From: Sphingobium sp. SYK-6 | GTDB taxonomy: Bacteria; Pseudomonadota; Alphaproteobacteria; Sphingomonadales; Sphingomonadaceae | Length of the DNA stretch: 64,000 nucleotides | Direction: 5' to 3' | NCBI RefSeq assembly: GCF_000283515.1 | Contig: NC_015976.1 | Span: 3,194,501 to 3,258,500 of the forward strand | Part shown: positions 1-10,012 of the stretch, piece by piece | How the letters are laid out: the number at the start of each line of letters is the position of its first letter | Position numbering within the stretch: the first letter of the stretch is position 1 | Notes under the pieces: model-generated | What the model was told of the DNA's origin: nothing | The model's input: only the letters and a program-made list of their open reading frames with translations | Database searches by the model: none | Program-made: the position numbers and the translations under genes

Positions 1-2
1 GG

Positions 3-1055
<1,053 letters not shown>

Positions 1056-1097
1056 CACTCTTCACTGGCGCTCGGCTGGCAGCGCCTGAACAGGAAA

Positions 1098-1133
1098 AGG
1101 CATGCGGCCCGTTTCGAACCGCATGCCTCTTTC
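1098..1133. terminator. Hairpin terminator between mreB and a convergent gene
   Basis: Perfect 10-base arms AGGCATGCGG and CCGCATGCCT around an 11-base loop. There is an A run on the left flank and CTTTC on the right flank. It lies between two convergent genes and can serve both strands. Confidence 0.7.
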
Positions 1134-1185
1134 ATAAGCCCGTTATCGGGAAGTGCCGGACCGTGAAGCCCGGCTACCCCGGGGT

Positions 1186-1752
1186 TCAGAAGCGGTAGGC
1201 CACGCCCGCCAGCACCTGATGACGCTCGAACTTATAGTCCTCGCCGCCAAGGTCGCCATAGCGATACTCGACGCGGGCCGAGACATTGTCGAGCAGCTTG
1301 CGCTCGACGCCGCCGCCGACGAACCAGCCATCATAAGTGCGCTTGTCGGTCAGCGTCGCGGTGCCCACCGTCTGGGTGAAGCGCGCCCGATTGTTGGCAT
1401 AGCCGCCGCGCACATAGAGAAGATTATTCTCCCCCACGACATAGCCGGCACGGGCCGACAGGTCGAAGGCGTGCAGCGGGTTGATCGAGGCGTTATCGGG
1501 ACCGGAGGGGCCGATGCGGTCGCTCGCGCCCAGCGAGAAGCCGGCTTCCGCGCCGAGGACGATGTTGGGCGCCACCTGATAGTCATAGCCGGCGAACACG
1601 CCACCCACGACGGCATCCTTGTCATCATTGATGGCGATGTCGTGGTTCCATCCGGCCTGAACACCGATATGCGGTCCCTGGAAGGACTGGGCGAGAGCCG
1701 GGGCGGAAACGAGCGCGGCAGCGGCTGCCCCGACGAGCATGAAACGGTTCAT
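1186..1752 (-). CDS. Outer-membrane beta-barrel protein (OmpA/porin-like family)
   Basis: Exported small beta-barrel of 188 residues. It has a clear signal peptide (MNRFMLVGAAAAALVSAPALA, cleaved after ALA), then alternating strands such as GPHIGVQAGWNHD, FAGYDYQVAPN and SARVEYRYGDLGG. It ends in YRF, the terminal aromatic typical of proteins inserted by BAM. The start was set at the Met of the signal peptide, with AAGGAAAT a few bases upstream as ribosome-binding site; a longer open frame upstream has no export signal. The barrel fits the outer-membrane beta-barrel domain family seen in many alphaproteobacterial surface proteins. Ligand and role cannot be read from the sequence. Its 3' end faces mreB. 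Confidence 0.85.
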   Translation of the reverse strand: MNRFMLVGAAAAALVSAPALAQSFQGPHIGVQAGWNHDIAINDDKDAVVGGVFAGYDYQVAPNIVLGAEAGFSLGASDRIGPSGPDNASINPLHAFDLSARAGYVVGENNLLYVRGGYANNRARFTQTVGTATLTDKRTYDGWFVGGGVERKLLDNVSARVEYRYGDLGGEDYKFERHQVLAGVAYRF

Positions 1753-2134
1753 ATTGATTTCCTTTCTTTTTGCCGGGTCCGGGCCGCCTGACCTTGAAAT
1801 GGGGGCGGCTCTCCCGATCTTGGGGAGTGAACAAACAACCTTTTCGTTCGGAGGCCGTGCCGGATCAGAATGGGCGATACGCCCGCTCCGGTAGAACCCC
1901 TTTCTGTACTGACAGGTATAATAACCCGGATCGGGCCGCGCAAGTATATTTTTGTACCGAGCGATATTTTTCCGCCAAGCGCTCTTCCAGTCCCGGCCGC
2001 TCTCCGCCTCCCTCACCCGGCGACACCCTGGAAACAATCCGATGGACTTACCCCTTGTGGGGCAGCCGGTCCCTCTGGCATGAAGGCGGAGATGACAGCA
2101 GTTCTCCACGCGCCCCGCGCAATGAGTCGGCCCC
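1753..2134. other. Divergent intergenic region, no gene
   Basis: 382 bases between the leftward barrel gene and rightward phoH, so it should hold both promoters. A TATAAT hexamer lies at 1917-1922 on the + strand but lacks a good -35 partner. Open frames crossing this stretch show no protein-like composition. Confidence 0.5.
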
Positions 2135-3130
2135 GTGCCTAAGCGTCACACCCGGGCAGAGGCCGGCGAGAAGGGCCGTCTCGAGATGGTGTTCGAGAAG
2201 CCTTATCTGCTGGGCGCGCTGTTCGGCGAATATGACCAGAATCTGGTGGCCATCGAAAATCGCCTCGGCGTCTACATTGCCGCGCGCGGCAACAAGCTGC
2301 AGATCGAGGGGGACGCGGAAGCCGCCGCCCGTGCCCGCGACGTGCTACAAGGCCTCTACAATCGCCTCGCCGTGGGCCAGACGATCGACAGTGGCGCGGT
2401 GGAAGCCGTGATCGCCATGTCCGCCGAACCGACGTTGGACGGCATCATCCGCCATGACGTCTCCGAGCCGCCCAAGGTGATGATCCGCACGCGCAAGAAG
2501 ACGATCGTCCCGCGCTCGGCCAATCAGGGCGTCTACATGGAAGCGCTGGGGCGAAACGACCTCATCTTCGCGCTTGGCCCTGCGGGGACCGGCAAGACTT
2601 ATCTTGCCGTCGCGCAGGCGGTGAGCCAGCTCATCACCGGATCGGTGGACCGGCTCATCCTCTCGCGCCCCGCCGTGGAAGCAGGCGAGCGGCTGGGCTT
2701 CCTGCCCGGCGACATGAAGGAGAAGGTCGACCCCTATCTGCGTCCGCTCTACGACGCGCTTTACGATACGTTGCCCGCCGAGCAGGTGGAACGGCGCATC
2801 GCCAGCGGCGAGATCGAGATCGCGCCGCTCGCCTTCATGCGCGGCCGCACGCTCGCCAACGCCTTCATCATTCTCGACGAGGCGCAGAACACCACGCAGG
2901 CGCAGATGAAGATGTTCCTCACGCGCTTCGGCGAGGGAAGCCGGATGGTCATCTGCGGCGACCCCCGGCAGGTCGACCTGCCGACGCCCGGCATCTCCGG
3001 CCTTGCCGATGCCGTGGAGCGGCTGGAAGGCATCCAGGGAATCGCGACCGTGCGCTTCACCACCGCGGATGTGGTCCGCCATCCCATCGTGGGCCGCATC
3101 GTGGAAGCTTATGAAGGGCGCGATGCTTGA
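2135..3130 (+). CDS. phoH: PhoH family ATPase (PhoH/YbeZ)
   Basis: P-loop ATPase of the PhoH family (331 residues), linked by family and context to ribosome and RNA metabolism together with YbeY. An N-terminal KH-like region (about 15-90) precedes the ATPase. Walker A GPAGTGKT lies near 148-155 and the Walker B/DEAQ stretch FIILDEAQN near 243-251; the RPAVEAGERLGFLPGD block between them is diagnostic. The start is GTG. It overlaps ybeY by 8 bases, so the two are probably coupled in translation, and the phoH-ybeY-corC order is the classical one. The usual upstream partner miaB is absent here. Family is certain; exact cellular role is not settled for this family. Confidence 0.93.
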   Translation: MPKRHTRAEAGEKGRLEMVFEKPYLLGALFGEYDQNLVAIENRLGVYIAARGNKLQIEGDAEAAARARDVLQGLYNRLAVGQTIDSGAVEAVIAMSAEPTLDGIIRHDVSEPPKVMIRTRKKTIVPRSANQGVYMEALGRNDLIFALGPAGTGKTYLAVAQAVSQLITGSVDRLILSRPAVEAGERLGFLPGDMKEKVDPYLRPLYDALYDTLPAEQVERRIASGEIEIAPLAFMRGRTLANAFIILDEAQNTTQAQMKMFLTRFGEGSRMVICGDPRQVDLPTPGISGLADAVERLEGIQGIATVRFTTADVVRHPIVGRIVEAYEGRDA

Positions 3131-3665
3131 CGTCATGATCGATGTCGGGCCGGACTGGCCCGAAGGCACGGACTGGACCGCGCTGGCCGACCGGGCCGTG
3201 CGCGCGGCGCTCGCGCAGACAACCGACGCCCGCCTGATCGACGCCCGTCTGCAGGTGGAAGTCTCCGTCAAGCTCTCGGATGACGGCGAGGTGCGCCAGC
3301 TCAACGCCGCCTATCGCGGCAAGGACAAGCCCACCAACGTGCTGTCTTTCCCGATGGTCCAGCCCGATCTCATCGAGGCACTGGCCAACACCGACGATGG
3401 CGAAGCGCTGCTCGGCGACATCATCCTGGCGCGCGAGACCTGCGCCCGGGAAGCGAGCGAACGCGGCATTTCCCTGGAAAGCCATGCCATGCATCTCATC
3501 GTCCATGGCACGCTCCACCTCATCGGCCATGACCATGAGGACGACGTGCAGGCCGAGACCATGGAAGCTATCGAAATACGCGCCCTTGAAACACTGGGCC
3601 TTGCTGATCCATATGGGGACCGGGAGCGCGGCGATGCCCGCCCCATTGATGAAACAGGGACCTGA
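3123..3665 (+). CDS. ybeY: Endoribonuclease YbeY
   Basis: Metal-dependent endoribonuclease involved in 16S rRNA 3'-end maturation and ribosome quality control. It has 180 residues. The zinc-binding motif HGTLHLIGHDH at about 130-140 gives the three histidine ligands, and TNVLSFPM is the conserved core strand ahead of it. The ATG inside the end of phoH was chosen because the protein then has family length and its N-terminus (VMIDVGPDW) fits. It sits between phoH and the corC-like gene, 8 bases before the latter. Confidence 0.94.
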   Translation: MLDVMIDVGPDWPEGTDWTALADRAVRAALAQTTDARLIDARLQVEVSVKLSDDGEVRQLNAAYRGKDKPTNVLSFPMVQPDLIEALANTDDGEALLGDIILARETCAREASERGISLESHAMHLIVHGTLHLIGHDHEDDVQAETMEAIEIRALETLGLADPYGDRERGDARPIDETGT

Positions 3666-3673
3666 CCAGACCA

Positions 3674-4612
3674 ATGGCAGAAACAGCCACGCCCACCCCC
3701 GCCAAAGAGGGCGAGAGTAGCAGCGAAGGCGGACGAATATGGCGGGGCCTGCGGGCCCTGCTTTTCGGAGACAGCGGCGGCACCAATCTCAGGCGCGAAC
3801 TTGAGACCGTCATCGAGCAATATGATGAGCAACAGCAGGAACCGGCCGCGTTCCCGGCCAAGGGCGACCTCACCCCGCTCGAACGGCAGATGCTCCGCAA
3901 CATGCTGCATTTCAGCGAGCATAGCGTGGACGATGTCGCCGTGCCGCGCGCGGACATCATCGCCATTTCCCAGGACGCCAGCTTCGCGGAGCTGATGGCG
4001 CTGTTCGTCGAGGCCGGCCACAGCCGCATTCCGGTTTATGAGGATACGCTCGACAAGATCACGGGGATGATTCACATCCGCGACGCCTTCGCCATCCTGG
4101 CGCGGGCCGACGCGCATCCCGAGAGCCTCGAAGGCCTCATCCGGCAGCCTCTTTATGTGCCGCAGAGCATGGGCGTCCTGGACCTGCTGGCCGACATGCG
4201 CGCGAAGCGCACCCACCTTGCCATCGTTCTGGACGAATATTCCGGCACGGACGGGCTCGTCACCATCGAGGATCTCGTCGAGGAGATCGTCGGCGAGATC
4301 GAGGACGAGCATGACGAGGCACCCGAAGCCATGCTGGTGCCACTCGAAGACGGTCTGTGGGACGCTGACGCCCGCGCCGAGCTGGATGATGTCGCCGAGG
4401 CGATCGATCCCAAGCTGGCCGAGATCGACTCCGACGTCGACACGCTCGGCGGCCTCGCCTTCGTCATCGCCGGCAAGGTTCCGGCAGTCGGGGATATCCT
4501 CATGCATGAGGAAAGCGGGTGGCGGATCGAGATCATCGAAGGCGATTCGCGGCACGTCACGCGCCTGCGCCTTCATCCCCCCATACGCATCGAGGCGGAA
4601 TCAGCGGTCTGA
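3674..4612 (+). CDS. HlyC/CorC family CBS-domain protein
   Basis: 312 residues of the CorC/YbeX type, associated in other bacteria with magnesium and cobalt resistance or efflux and often found with phoH and ybeY. The order is a variable N-terminus (1-60), a CBS pair (about 75-205, containing HSRIPVYEDTLDKITGMI and THLAIVLDEYSGTDGLVT), then the C-terminal CorC_HlyC domain (about 225-305, with DTLGGLAF). There is no transmembrane DUF21 domain, so this is the soluble class. No lnt gene follows, unlike in gammaproteobacteria. The molecular function of this class is still debated. Confidence 0.9.
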   Translation: MAETATPTPAKEGESSSEGGRIWRGLRALLFGDSGGTNLRRELETVIEQYDEQQQEPAAFPAKGDLTPLERQMLRNMLHFSEHSVDDVAVPRADIIAISQDASFAELMALFVEAGHSRIPVYEDTLDKITGMIHIRDAFAILARADAHPESLEGLIRQPLYVPQSMGVLDLLADMRAKRTHLAIVLDEYSGTDGLVTIEDLVEEIVGEIEDEHDEAPEAMLVPLEDGLWDADARAELDDVAEAIDPKLAEIDSDVDTLGGLAFVIAGKVPAVGDILMHEESGWRIEIIEGDSRHVTRLRLHPPIRIEAESAV

Positions 4613-4622
4613 CGGCCGGATT

Positions 4623-5183
4623 TCAGGGCGCGGAGATCAGTTCACCCTGCCAGATCGATCGTGCGGGCGGTGCGTAAGTGCTCATCGCCCCCTCGAGACC
4701 CAGCTCGCCCAGCAGCCGCGCCAGCCAGCGGGCATCATCCTCCGCGCGGTGGCGACGGGCACGCTGCATATCCGCTTCCGCCATGGCGCGGTGGAGTCGT
4801 TCCGGATCTATGTCGTGAAAGGCACGCAGATCGGCCAGGCACCGCACGGCCACATGATCGGGCTCGCCGGCGGCCCGGAACAGGACGCGCGACCACTCAT
4901 CGTCGAAATAGCTGTCTGCGATCACTTCATATCCGCCGACCGCGGCCCGCAAATGCCGTGCAACCTCTGCGACGTCCATGCCTTCGCGCGCCAATCTCTC
5001 CCGGCTTATGCCGTGGAGGGTTTCGGCCTCCTCGCTCCACTGCCAGTCGCGCCAGGAAGCATGCGGCTTGATGAGCCAGGACCGGCTCCAACCGAAATCC
5101 GTGGCGATGCCCACTTCAATCGGAAATGAGCGACCATATTGTGGCAGGCAGGATGCCTCGAAATCTATCGCTATGAAGGGCAT
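4623..5183 (-). CDS. DEDDh 3'-5' exonuclease, DnaQ/RNase T-like
   Basis: 186-residue exonuclease-fold protein. The DEDD catalytic set is visible: Asp7 and Glu9 in IDFEAS, an Asp in the ADSYFDDEW stretch near 90-96, and the His-x4-Asp pair in HRAEDDARWLA near 145-150, which makes it the DEDDh type. The conserved HGIS follows the first motif. It is a single domain without polymerase or helicase partners, and its substrate (DNA or RNA) cannot be told. It converges on the corC-like gene with a 10-base gap. Confidence 0.8.
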   Translation of the reverse strand: MPFIAIDFEASCLPQYGRSFPIEVGIATDFGWSRSWLIKPHASWRDWQWSEEAETLHGISRERLAREGMDVAEVARHLRAAVGGYEVIADSYFDDEWSRVLFRAAGEPDHVAVRCLADLRAFHDIDPERLHRAMAEADMQRARRHRAEDDARWLARLLGELGLEGAMSTYAPPARSIWQGELISAP

Positions 5184-5332
5184 GTGCTTTCCTCTGGCTT
5201 ACGGGCAGCCGGTCCCCCGGTGCCGAGCCCCCATCCTCTCTTGTCACTCGCAGGACAGGCCGCTGCCGGCTCTGTTCCATTGCCCTGCCAGTTTCGGCTG
5301 TCTTCTAATGCCCTTGCGTTAAGATTTGGCGT

Positions 5333-5364
5333 CAAAAAACGAAGGCGCGGGACGAGCCCGCGCC
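5333..5364 (-). terminator. Rho-independent terminator
   Basis: Read on the - strand: perfect 8-base arms GGCGCGGG and CCCGCGCC with a 5-base loop, then TTCG and a run of six T. It lies 29 bases beyond the stop of the leftward small gene, which supports that gene being transcribed. Confidence 0.8.
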
Positions 5365-5392
5365 ATCTCCTGTTCGACCATATGGTTGCGGC

Positions 5393-5746
5393 CTATGCCA
5401 ATGCAAGAGGCCCGCGAAGCCTGATCTGCTCGGGACAGAGCCCAATGGCATCCGCGAGAAGCGATCCGGCGGCTGTCGCGAGCCGGACACCATAATGATC
5501 GCGCGGCAGGGAAACCGCCAATGCCCAGCTTTCGCAGCCCGCCCCATAGCAGGCCGTGACCCGTAGAGCCGACCCATCAGCCGCCGCGCTGAAGGGCTGG
5601 GATGCCCAGCTCAGCCTTGTGGCTTCGCCGCTGCGGTCTATCTTCCACTCACCCTCGGCCACCTTGGCGGCAAGGATCACCAATGCGATTGGAATGCCGG
5701 CCTTGAATGCACGGCCGAGGCGCCCTTCCGGAATATGGCTCGCCAC
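5393..5746 (-). CDS. Hypothetical protein, possibly envelope-associated
   Basis: 117 residues with no family I recognise. A hydrophobic stretch near 14-30 (AGIPIALVILAAKVAEG) may be a membrane segment or signal anchor. The rest is mixed and includes two nearby cysteines in ACYGAGCESWA. The call rests on protein-like composition, a start well clear of its neighbour, and a good terminator just downstream on the same strand. Confidence 0.55.
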   Translation of the reverse strand: MASHIPEGRLGRAFKAGIPIALVILAAKVAEGEWKIDRSGEATRLSWASQPFSAAADGSALRVTACYGAGCESWALAVSLPRDHYGVRLATAAGSLLADAIGLCPEQIRLRGPLALA

Positions 5747-5917
5747 GTCAGTCCTCCTCTCTCAGACGCTTCGCCGCTCCGCCCTTTCGGCAAGGCCCGA
5801 CGCCGCCCGCACCTTCCCTGTCGGGACACGCGACTAATGCCGCACCGCTTGCTGCTGCATGAACGAGCAGGATAGCGGAAATCACATGACAATCCCGCCA
5901 GCCCGGCGGGCTGGCGT

Positions 5918-6295
5918 TCAGAGCGGCATCAAGGCGCCGACGATCTGCCGTTCTTCCTGGCGCAGCACACCCCAGGCCCGGGCGGCTGCCCGGCTGTCCA
6001 TGGCTTCCACGCCGATGCCGCGCGCTTCAAGCGCTCTCACGAAGGCACGCGGCGGCTGCACCAGACGGGCCCCCGTCCCCAGCAGCAGAAACTCGGGCGC
6101 CGGATCGATGTCCAGCCACTGCCCCAGCATCGTCACGTCCAGCAGGTCGGGATGCGCCGGCGCATCCCACGCGGCGACCCCGGACGGATCGATGAGCAGG
6201 CCCCCGGAAAAAACCCGTTCGCCCACACGAAAGCCTCGCCCCGCGAAGCCGGTGATGACGGGGCCAGCCGGAATCTCCTCTCGGCGCATTTCCAT
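5918..6295 (-). CDS. Mth938-like domain protein (DUF498)
   Basis: 125 residues of the Mth938-like fold, of unknown biochemical function. Typical features are ITGFAGRGFRVGERVFSGGL near the N-terminus, the FLLLGTGARL strand-turn near 70-80, and the closing region around MDSRAAARAW. It is the last gene of the leftward yajC-secD-secF operon, 27 bases after secF. This placement recurs in alphaproteobacteria and suggests, without proving, a link to membrane protein biogenesis or assembly. Confidence 0.85.
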   Translation of the reverse strand: MEMRREEIPAGPVITGFAGRGFRVGERVFSGGLLIDPSGVAAWDAPAHPDLLDVTMLGQWLDIDPAPEFLLLGTGARLVQPPRAFVRALEARGIGVEAMDSRAAARAWGVLRQEERQIVGALMPL

Positions 6296-6322
6296 GAGCC
6301 GCTCTCCCGCCCGCGCCGCGCC

Positions 6323-7300
6323 TCAGCGCGGCGGCATCTGCTCGTTGACGCTGATCCGCTCCGCGCCCGCAATCGGCCCGCCGGCCTTCGCCACGAAGCT
6401 TTCCGAACCGACCTTGGTCCACACAAGGATCGGCGCCGACATGTACACGGACGAATAGGTGCCCACGAAGATGCCGAACAGCATCGCGGCGGTGAATCCG
6501 AAGATCACTTCAGGCCCCAGCAACAGCAGCACCACGAGCGTGACGATCATCGTGAGCGAGGTCATGATGGTCCGTGCCAGCGTCTCGTTGAGAGAGAGAT
6601 CGAGCAGCTCGATCAAACCCATTTTCCGATACTTGCGCAGATTTTCCCTGACCCGATCGTAAACAACGATCGTATCGTTCAGGGAATAGCCGATGATCGT
6701 CAGCAGCGCCGCCACGATGTTGAGATTGAACTCCATCTGCGTCAGCGCAAACAGCCCGAAGGTCAGGGCGACGTCATGGAACAGCGCGAACAATGCGCCC
6801 ATGCCGAACTGCCATTCGAACCGGAACCAGATATAGATCGAGATCGCGATCATCGCGAAGAACATCGCCCAGGCACCGGTGCTGAACAGCTCACCGGAGA
6901 CCTTGCCGGACACCGTATCGACGCTGCCGAACACGGCATCGGGATGCGCTTTCAGGATCGCGGCCTTCAGCCGGTCCGATGCCTGGTTGGCCGCATCGTC
7001 TCCGCCCTCCGGCAAGGGCGTGCGGATCGACACTTCATTGGGCGCGCCGAATTGCTGGATGTTGGCCTCGCCCTGCACGACCGCACCCACTGTGCCCCGC
7101 AGGGCATCGAGATCGGCGGGCTGGGAGAAGGTGACGCGCATCATCTGGCCGCCGACAAAGTCGACGCCGAGGTTGAGGCCGCGCGTGGCCACCAGCGCGA
7201 TGGATGCGATGATGGACAGGAAGCTGATCGCCATCGCGATCTTGCGCCACTTGAGGAAGTGGATGTTGGTGTTGTCCGGGACGAGTTTGAGCAGACGCAT
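6323..7300 (-). CDS. secF: Protein translocase subunit SecF
   Basis: Inner-membrane RND-type partner of SecD that uses the proton gradient to help complete Sec export. It has 325 residues. The first membrane helix (about 20-40) is followed by the signature LGVDFVGGQMMRV, a periplasmic domain to about 135, and five further helices containing ALFHDVALTFGLFAL and GYSLNDTIVVYDRVREN. Only 12 bases separate it from secD. Confidence 0.97.
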   Translation of the reverse strand: MRLLKLVPDNTNIHFLKWRKIAMAISFLSIIASIALVATRGLNLGVDFVGGQMMRVTFSQPADLDALRGTVGAVVQGEANIQQFGAPNEVSIRTPLPEGGDDAANQASDRLKAAILKAHPDAVFGSVDTVSGKVSGELFSTGAWAMFFAMIAISIYIWFRFEWQFGMGALFALFHDVALTFGLFALTQMEFNLNIVAALLTIIGYSLNDTIVVYDRVRENLRKYRKMGLIELLDLSLNETLARTIMTSLTMIVTLVVLLLLGPEVIFGFTAAMLFGIFVGTYSSVYMSAPILVWTKVGSESFVAKAGGPIAGAERISVNEQMPPR

Positions 7301-7312
7301 CTTTCCGGCCCC

Positions 7313-8911
7313 TCAGATATTCAGTGTCGCGGGCCGCGAGCGCAGCCAGAAGGACGCGAACAGGCGTGTGACGGTAACTGCCGTGAACACCGACGTGATG
7401 ATGCCGATGGTCAGCACCACCGCAAAACCCTTGATCGGCCCAGACCCGAAGTAGAACATCAGGGCCGCCGCGATCACGTTCGTGGTGTTGGCGTCGAAGA
7501 TGGCGCGCTGCGCTTCCTTGTAGCCGGTCTCGATGGTCTGGATGATACTGCGCCCGCGCCGCTGCTCCTCCCGGATGCGCTCGTTGATGAGCACATTGGC
7601 GTCCACCGCCGCGCCGATCGTCAGAACGAAGCCTGCGATGCCGGGCAAGGTGAGCGTCGCGTTGAAGATCGCCATGACGCCGACAATCATCAGGATGTTG
7701 AAGACCAGAGCGAGATTGGCATAGACGCCGAAGCGGCCATAGACCGCAACCATCAGCACCAGCACCGTAACCGTGGCGACCACGCCCGCCAGGACGCCTT
7801 TGCGGATCGAATCGGCGCCCAGGTCCGGCCCGACCGTGCGCTCTTCCACCACCGTGAGCTTCACGGGCAACTTGCCCGAGCGCAGCGAGATGGCGAGCTG
7901 GTTGGCGCTTGCGACAGTGAAATTGCCGCTGATCTGCGCGGAACCACCCAGGATCGGCTCGTTGATGTTCGGCGCCGACAGCACCGATCCATCGAGGATC
8001 ATGGCAAAGGGCTTGTTCACATTCTGCTGCGTGGCGCGGGCAAACTTGTTGGCGCCCGATCCATTGAAGCGGATGCTCACCACAGGCGCGTTGGTCTGCG
8101 GATCATAGGCTTGCTGGGCGTCGATCAGTTCGTCGCCCGACACCATGACCTGACGCTTGACGGCAATGACCGGCTGACCCAGCGGATTCTCGGGATAAGG
8201 CAGGATCTCGCTGCCGATGGGCGCGATGCCCCGGGCGAGATCGGCCGGATTGGCGGTCGTGTCGACCAGCTTGAATTCAAGCTTGGCGGTCTGGCCAAGC
8301 AGATCCTTCAGCGCTGCCGGATCCTGCAGGCCCGGGACCTGGACCACGATACGGTTGCTGCCCTGACGGATGATGGTCGGCTCGCGCGTGCCCATCTCGT
8401 CGATGCGCTTGCGAATGACCTCGGTCGCCACCTGCATGGCGCTCTCGATGGCGTTGGCGACGCCGGCCTCCGTCGGCGTGACGACAATGGTGTTGCCGTC
8501 GCGCACTTCGACATTGAAGTCACGCTGGCCGGTCAGCCCCGCGCCCTGCGTGAGCGGACGGATGCGCTCTACGGCGGCATCCACTTGCGACGCATTGCGA
8601 ACCATGAAGCTGAGTTGATTGTTCCGCGTCGACATCTCGCCGATGGCGATGCGTGCATCGCTGCGGCGCAGCTCGGTGCGGATCATCTCTTCCATGTTCT
8701 GGATGCGCTGCGACGCGACATCCTGGGTGCTGGCTTCCAGGAGGATATGGCTTCCCCCGGAAAGATCGAGCCCCAGATTGACCCGGGCCTGCATGAAGCC
8801 CGGCAACTGCGCCACCACCCGATCGGGCAGGAAGCTGGGTACGGCGAAGAGGCAGCCGATCACGGTCGTCAGCGCGACGAGCCAGATCTTCCAGCGCGGA
8901 AAGTCGAGCAT
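7313..8911 (-). CDS. secD: Protein translocase subunit SecD
   Basis: RND-type membrane subunit of the Sec accessory complex, 532 residues. An N-terminal helix precedes the large periplasmic domain, which begins with LGLDLSGGSHILLE near 45-60. The C-terminal half carries five helices with the conserved TLPGIAGFVLTIGAAVDANVLI block; the Asp there is the conserved proton-path residue of the family. It lies between yajC (7-base gap) and secF (12-base gap), so all three are cotranscribed. Confidence 0.97.
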   Translation of the reverse strand: MLDFPRWKIWLVALTTVIGCLFAVPSFLPDRVVAQLPGFMQARVNLGLDLSGGSHILLEASTQDVASQRIQNMEEMIRTELRRSDARIAIGEMSTRNNQLSFMVRNASQVDAAVERIRPLTQGAGLTGQRDFNVEVRDGNTIVVTPTEAGVANAIESAMQVATEVIRKRIDEMGTREPTIIRQGSNRIVVQVPGLQDPAALKDLLGQTAKLEFKLVDTTANPADLARGIAPIGSEILPYPENPLGQPVIAVKRQVMVSGDELIDAQQAYDPQTNAPVVSIRFNGSGANKFARATQQNVNKPFAMILDGSVLSAPNINEPILGGSAQISGNFTVASANQLAISLRSGKLPVKLTVVEERTVGPDLGADSIRKGVLAGVVATVTVLVLMVAVYGRFGVYANLALVFNILMIVGVMAIFNATLTLPGIAGFVLTIGAAVDANVLINERIREEQRRGRSIIQTIETGYKEAQRAIFDANTTNVIAAALMFYFGSGPIKGFAVVLTIGIITSVFTAVTVTRLFASFWLRSRPATLNI

Positions 8912-8918
8912 GGGCGGC

Positions 8919-9260
8919 TCAGTCGTTCGCGGGCTTGGCCGTCAGGGGGTCGACGACATCGCTCAGCGTCGCCTTGACCGCCTTCACCTTGATGCCCTGC
9001 CCGAGCTCAACATCCACATAGACATCGTCCACGCGCACCACCTTGCCGACAAGGCCCCCACCGGTGACGACCTGATCGCCCTTCTTGACCGCGGCGACCT
9101 TGGCGCGGTGCTTCTTCATCTGCTGCTGCTGCGGACGGATCAGCAGGAAATAGAAGACCACGAAGATCAGGATCAGCGGCATGAAGTTGAGGAAGGCTGC
9201 CATGCCGGAGCCAGTGGATGCGTCCGGCGCAGCCGAAGCGAGAGCGTATATGGTGAACAT
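8919..9260 (-). CDS. yajC: Preprotein translocase subunit YajC
   Basis: Small single-span SecDF accessory protein of 113 residues. An N-terminal segment is followed by the membrane helix FMPLILIFVVFYFLLI, then RPQQQQMKKHRAKVAAVKKG and the cytoplasmic VVTGGGLVGKVV fold, all typical of YajC. The Met of MFTIYALASAA was chosen over a start seven codons upstream because it gives the usual N-terminus. It is the first gene of the leftward Sec operon. Confidence 0.95.
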   Translation of the reverse strand: MFTIYALASAAPDASTGSGMAAFLNFMPLILIFVVFYFLLIRPQQQQMKKHRAKVAAVKKGDQVVTGGGLVGKVVRVDDVYVDVELGQGIKVKAVKATLSDVVDPLTAKPAND

Positions 9261-9497
9261 TGCGGTCCTTGAGCAGCGCAATCATGCGGATGGGAGAACG
9301 GATCGGCCGGTAAATGAGGCGACCGATCGCCTCGTTCAAGGCCGCGCGGCTAGCATATCCCCTGTCCGCAGGCAACCGGCATCGCTATTCTGGACACTGC
9401 TGCCGGCATGGGCCGCATCGCGTGCGATTCGCCCGTCCGAAGCCGTTTCGGGGCTCATCGAAATTGTAAATTAGGGCGTGACAGGAGGGGGTTGTCA
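9261..9497. promoter_or_regulatory. Divergent promoter region, yajC operon and LuxR-type gene
   Basis: 237 bases between divergent genes. They must contain the leftward Sec operon promoter and the rightward regulator promoter. I see no clear -35/-10 pair. The strong ribosome-binding sequence AGGAGGGGG of the rightward gene lies at 9483-9491. Confidence 0.4.
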
Positions 9498-9962
9498 TTG
9501 TCACATAGCATCATGTCGAAGCCCGAAGTCATCACCCGCCTGACCGAGCGGCAACGCGCCTGCCTGGAGCTTGTCGCCATGGGCTTCACATCCAAGCAAA
9601 TCGCGAGAAAGCTTGGGATTTCCCACTCCACCGTGGACAATCATATCCTGGCGGCGACACAGATCCTCGGCGTAGCGGATCGCCGGGAGGCCGGACGCCT
9701 CGTCAGCATGGCTGGGCAGGAATTGCCTAGGCAGGCGGAGCCCCTTACCGAACACGAAAAATCCTCCATTGTGGACATGCAGGAGGCGTTGCAGCAGCCG
9801 AGACACACAGGGCTGAAATTGCTGCCACCGGTTGGAGGTTCGTTGAATGAGCAGTCTCTGGGGAACAAGACGATCCAGATTGTCTCGCTCGCGTTTCTCT
9901 CCACCCTGGCGGTCATTTCCATGGCTCTGCTGATTTCGGGCGCATTCAAGGCCTTCAGCTAG
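9498..9962 (+). CDS. LuxR-type HTH regulator with C-terminal membrane anchor
   Basis: Small DNA-binding protein with an N-terminal GerE/LuxR helix-turn-helix (about 12-70: LTERQRACLELVAMGFTSKQ, then ISHSTVDNHI). A linker follows, and then one hydrophobic helix near the C-terminus (IVSLAFLSTLAVISMALLIS). It lacks a receiver or autoinducer domain. A TTG start at 9498 is preferred because AGGAGGGGG sits 6-9 bases upstream; the first ATG (9513) would be more than 20 bases from it. It is followed in the same direction by three short unknown genes. The membrane tether suggests signal-dependent or localised regulation, which is inference. Confidence 0.8.
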   Translation: MSHSIMSKPEVITRLTERQRACLELVAMGFTSKQIARKLGISHSTVDNHILAATQILGVADRREAGRLVSMAGQELPRQAEPLTEHEKSSIVDMQEALQQPRHTGLKLLPPVGGSLNEQSLGNKTIQIVSLAFLSTLAVISMALLISGAFKAFS

Positions 9963-10012
9963 TTCACGGGTTCACTGCATGACAGCGCAGCGCGACTGCG
10001 CGAGGAGGAGCT

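Noticed and set aside
1917..1922. TATAAT hexamer as a promoter
   Set aside because: No acceptable -35 element at 16-18 bases upstream; a single hexamer is weak evidence.
6152..8977. Rightward open frame of 941 codons across secD and secF
   Set aside because: It is the antisense of secF-secD, rich in Arg, His, Asp and Gln with no domain. High GC content makes such shadow frames long.
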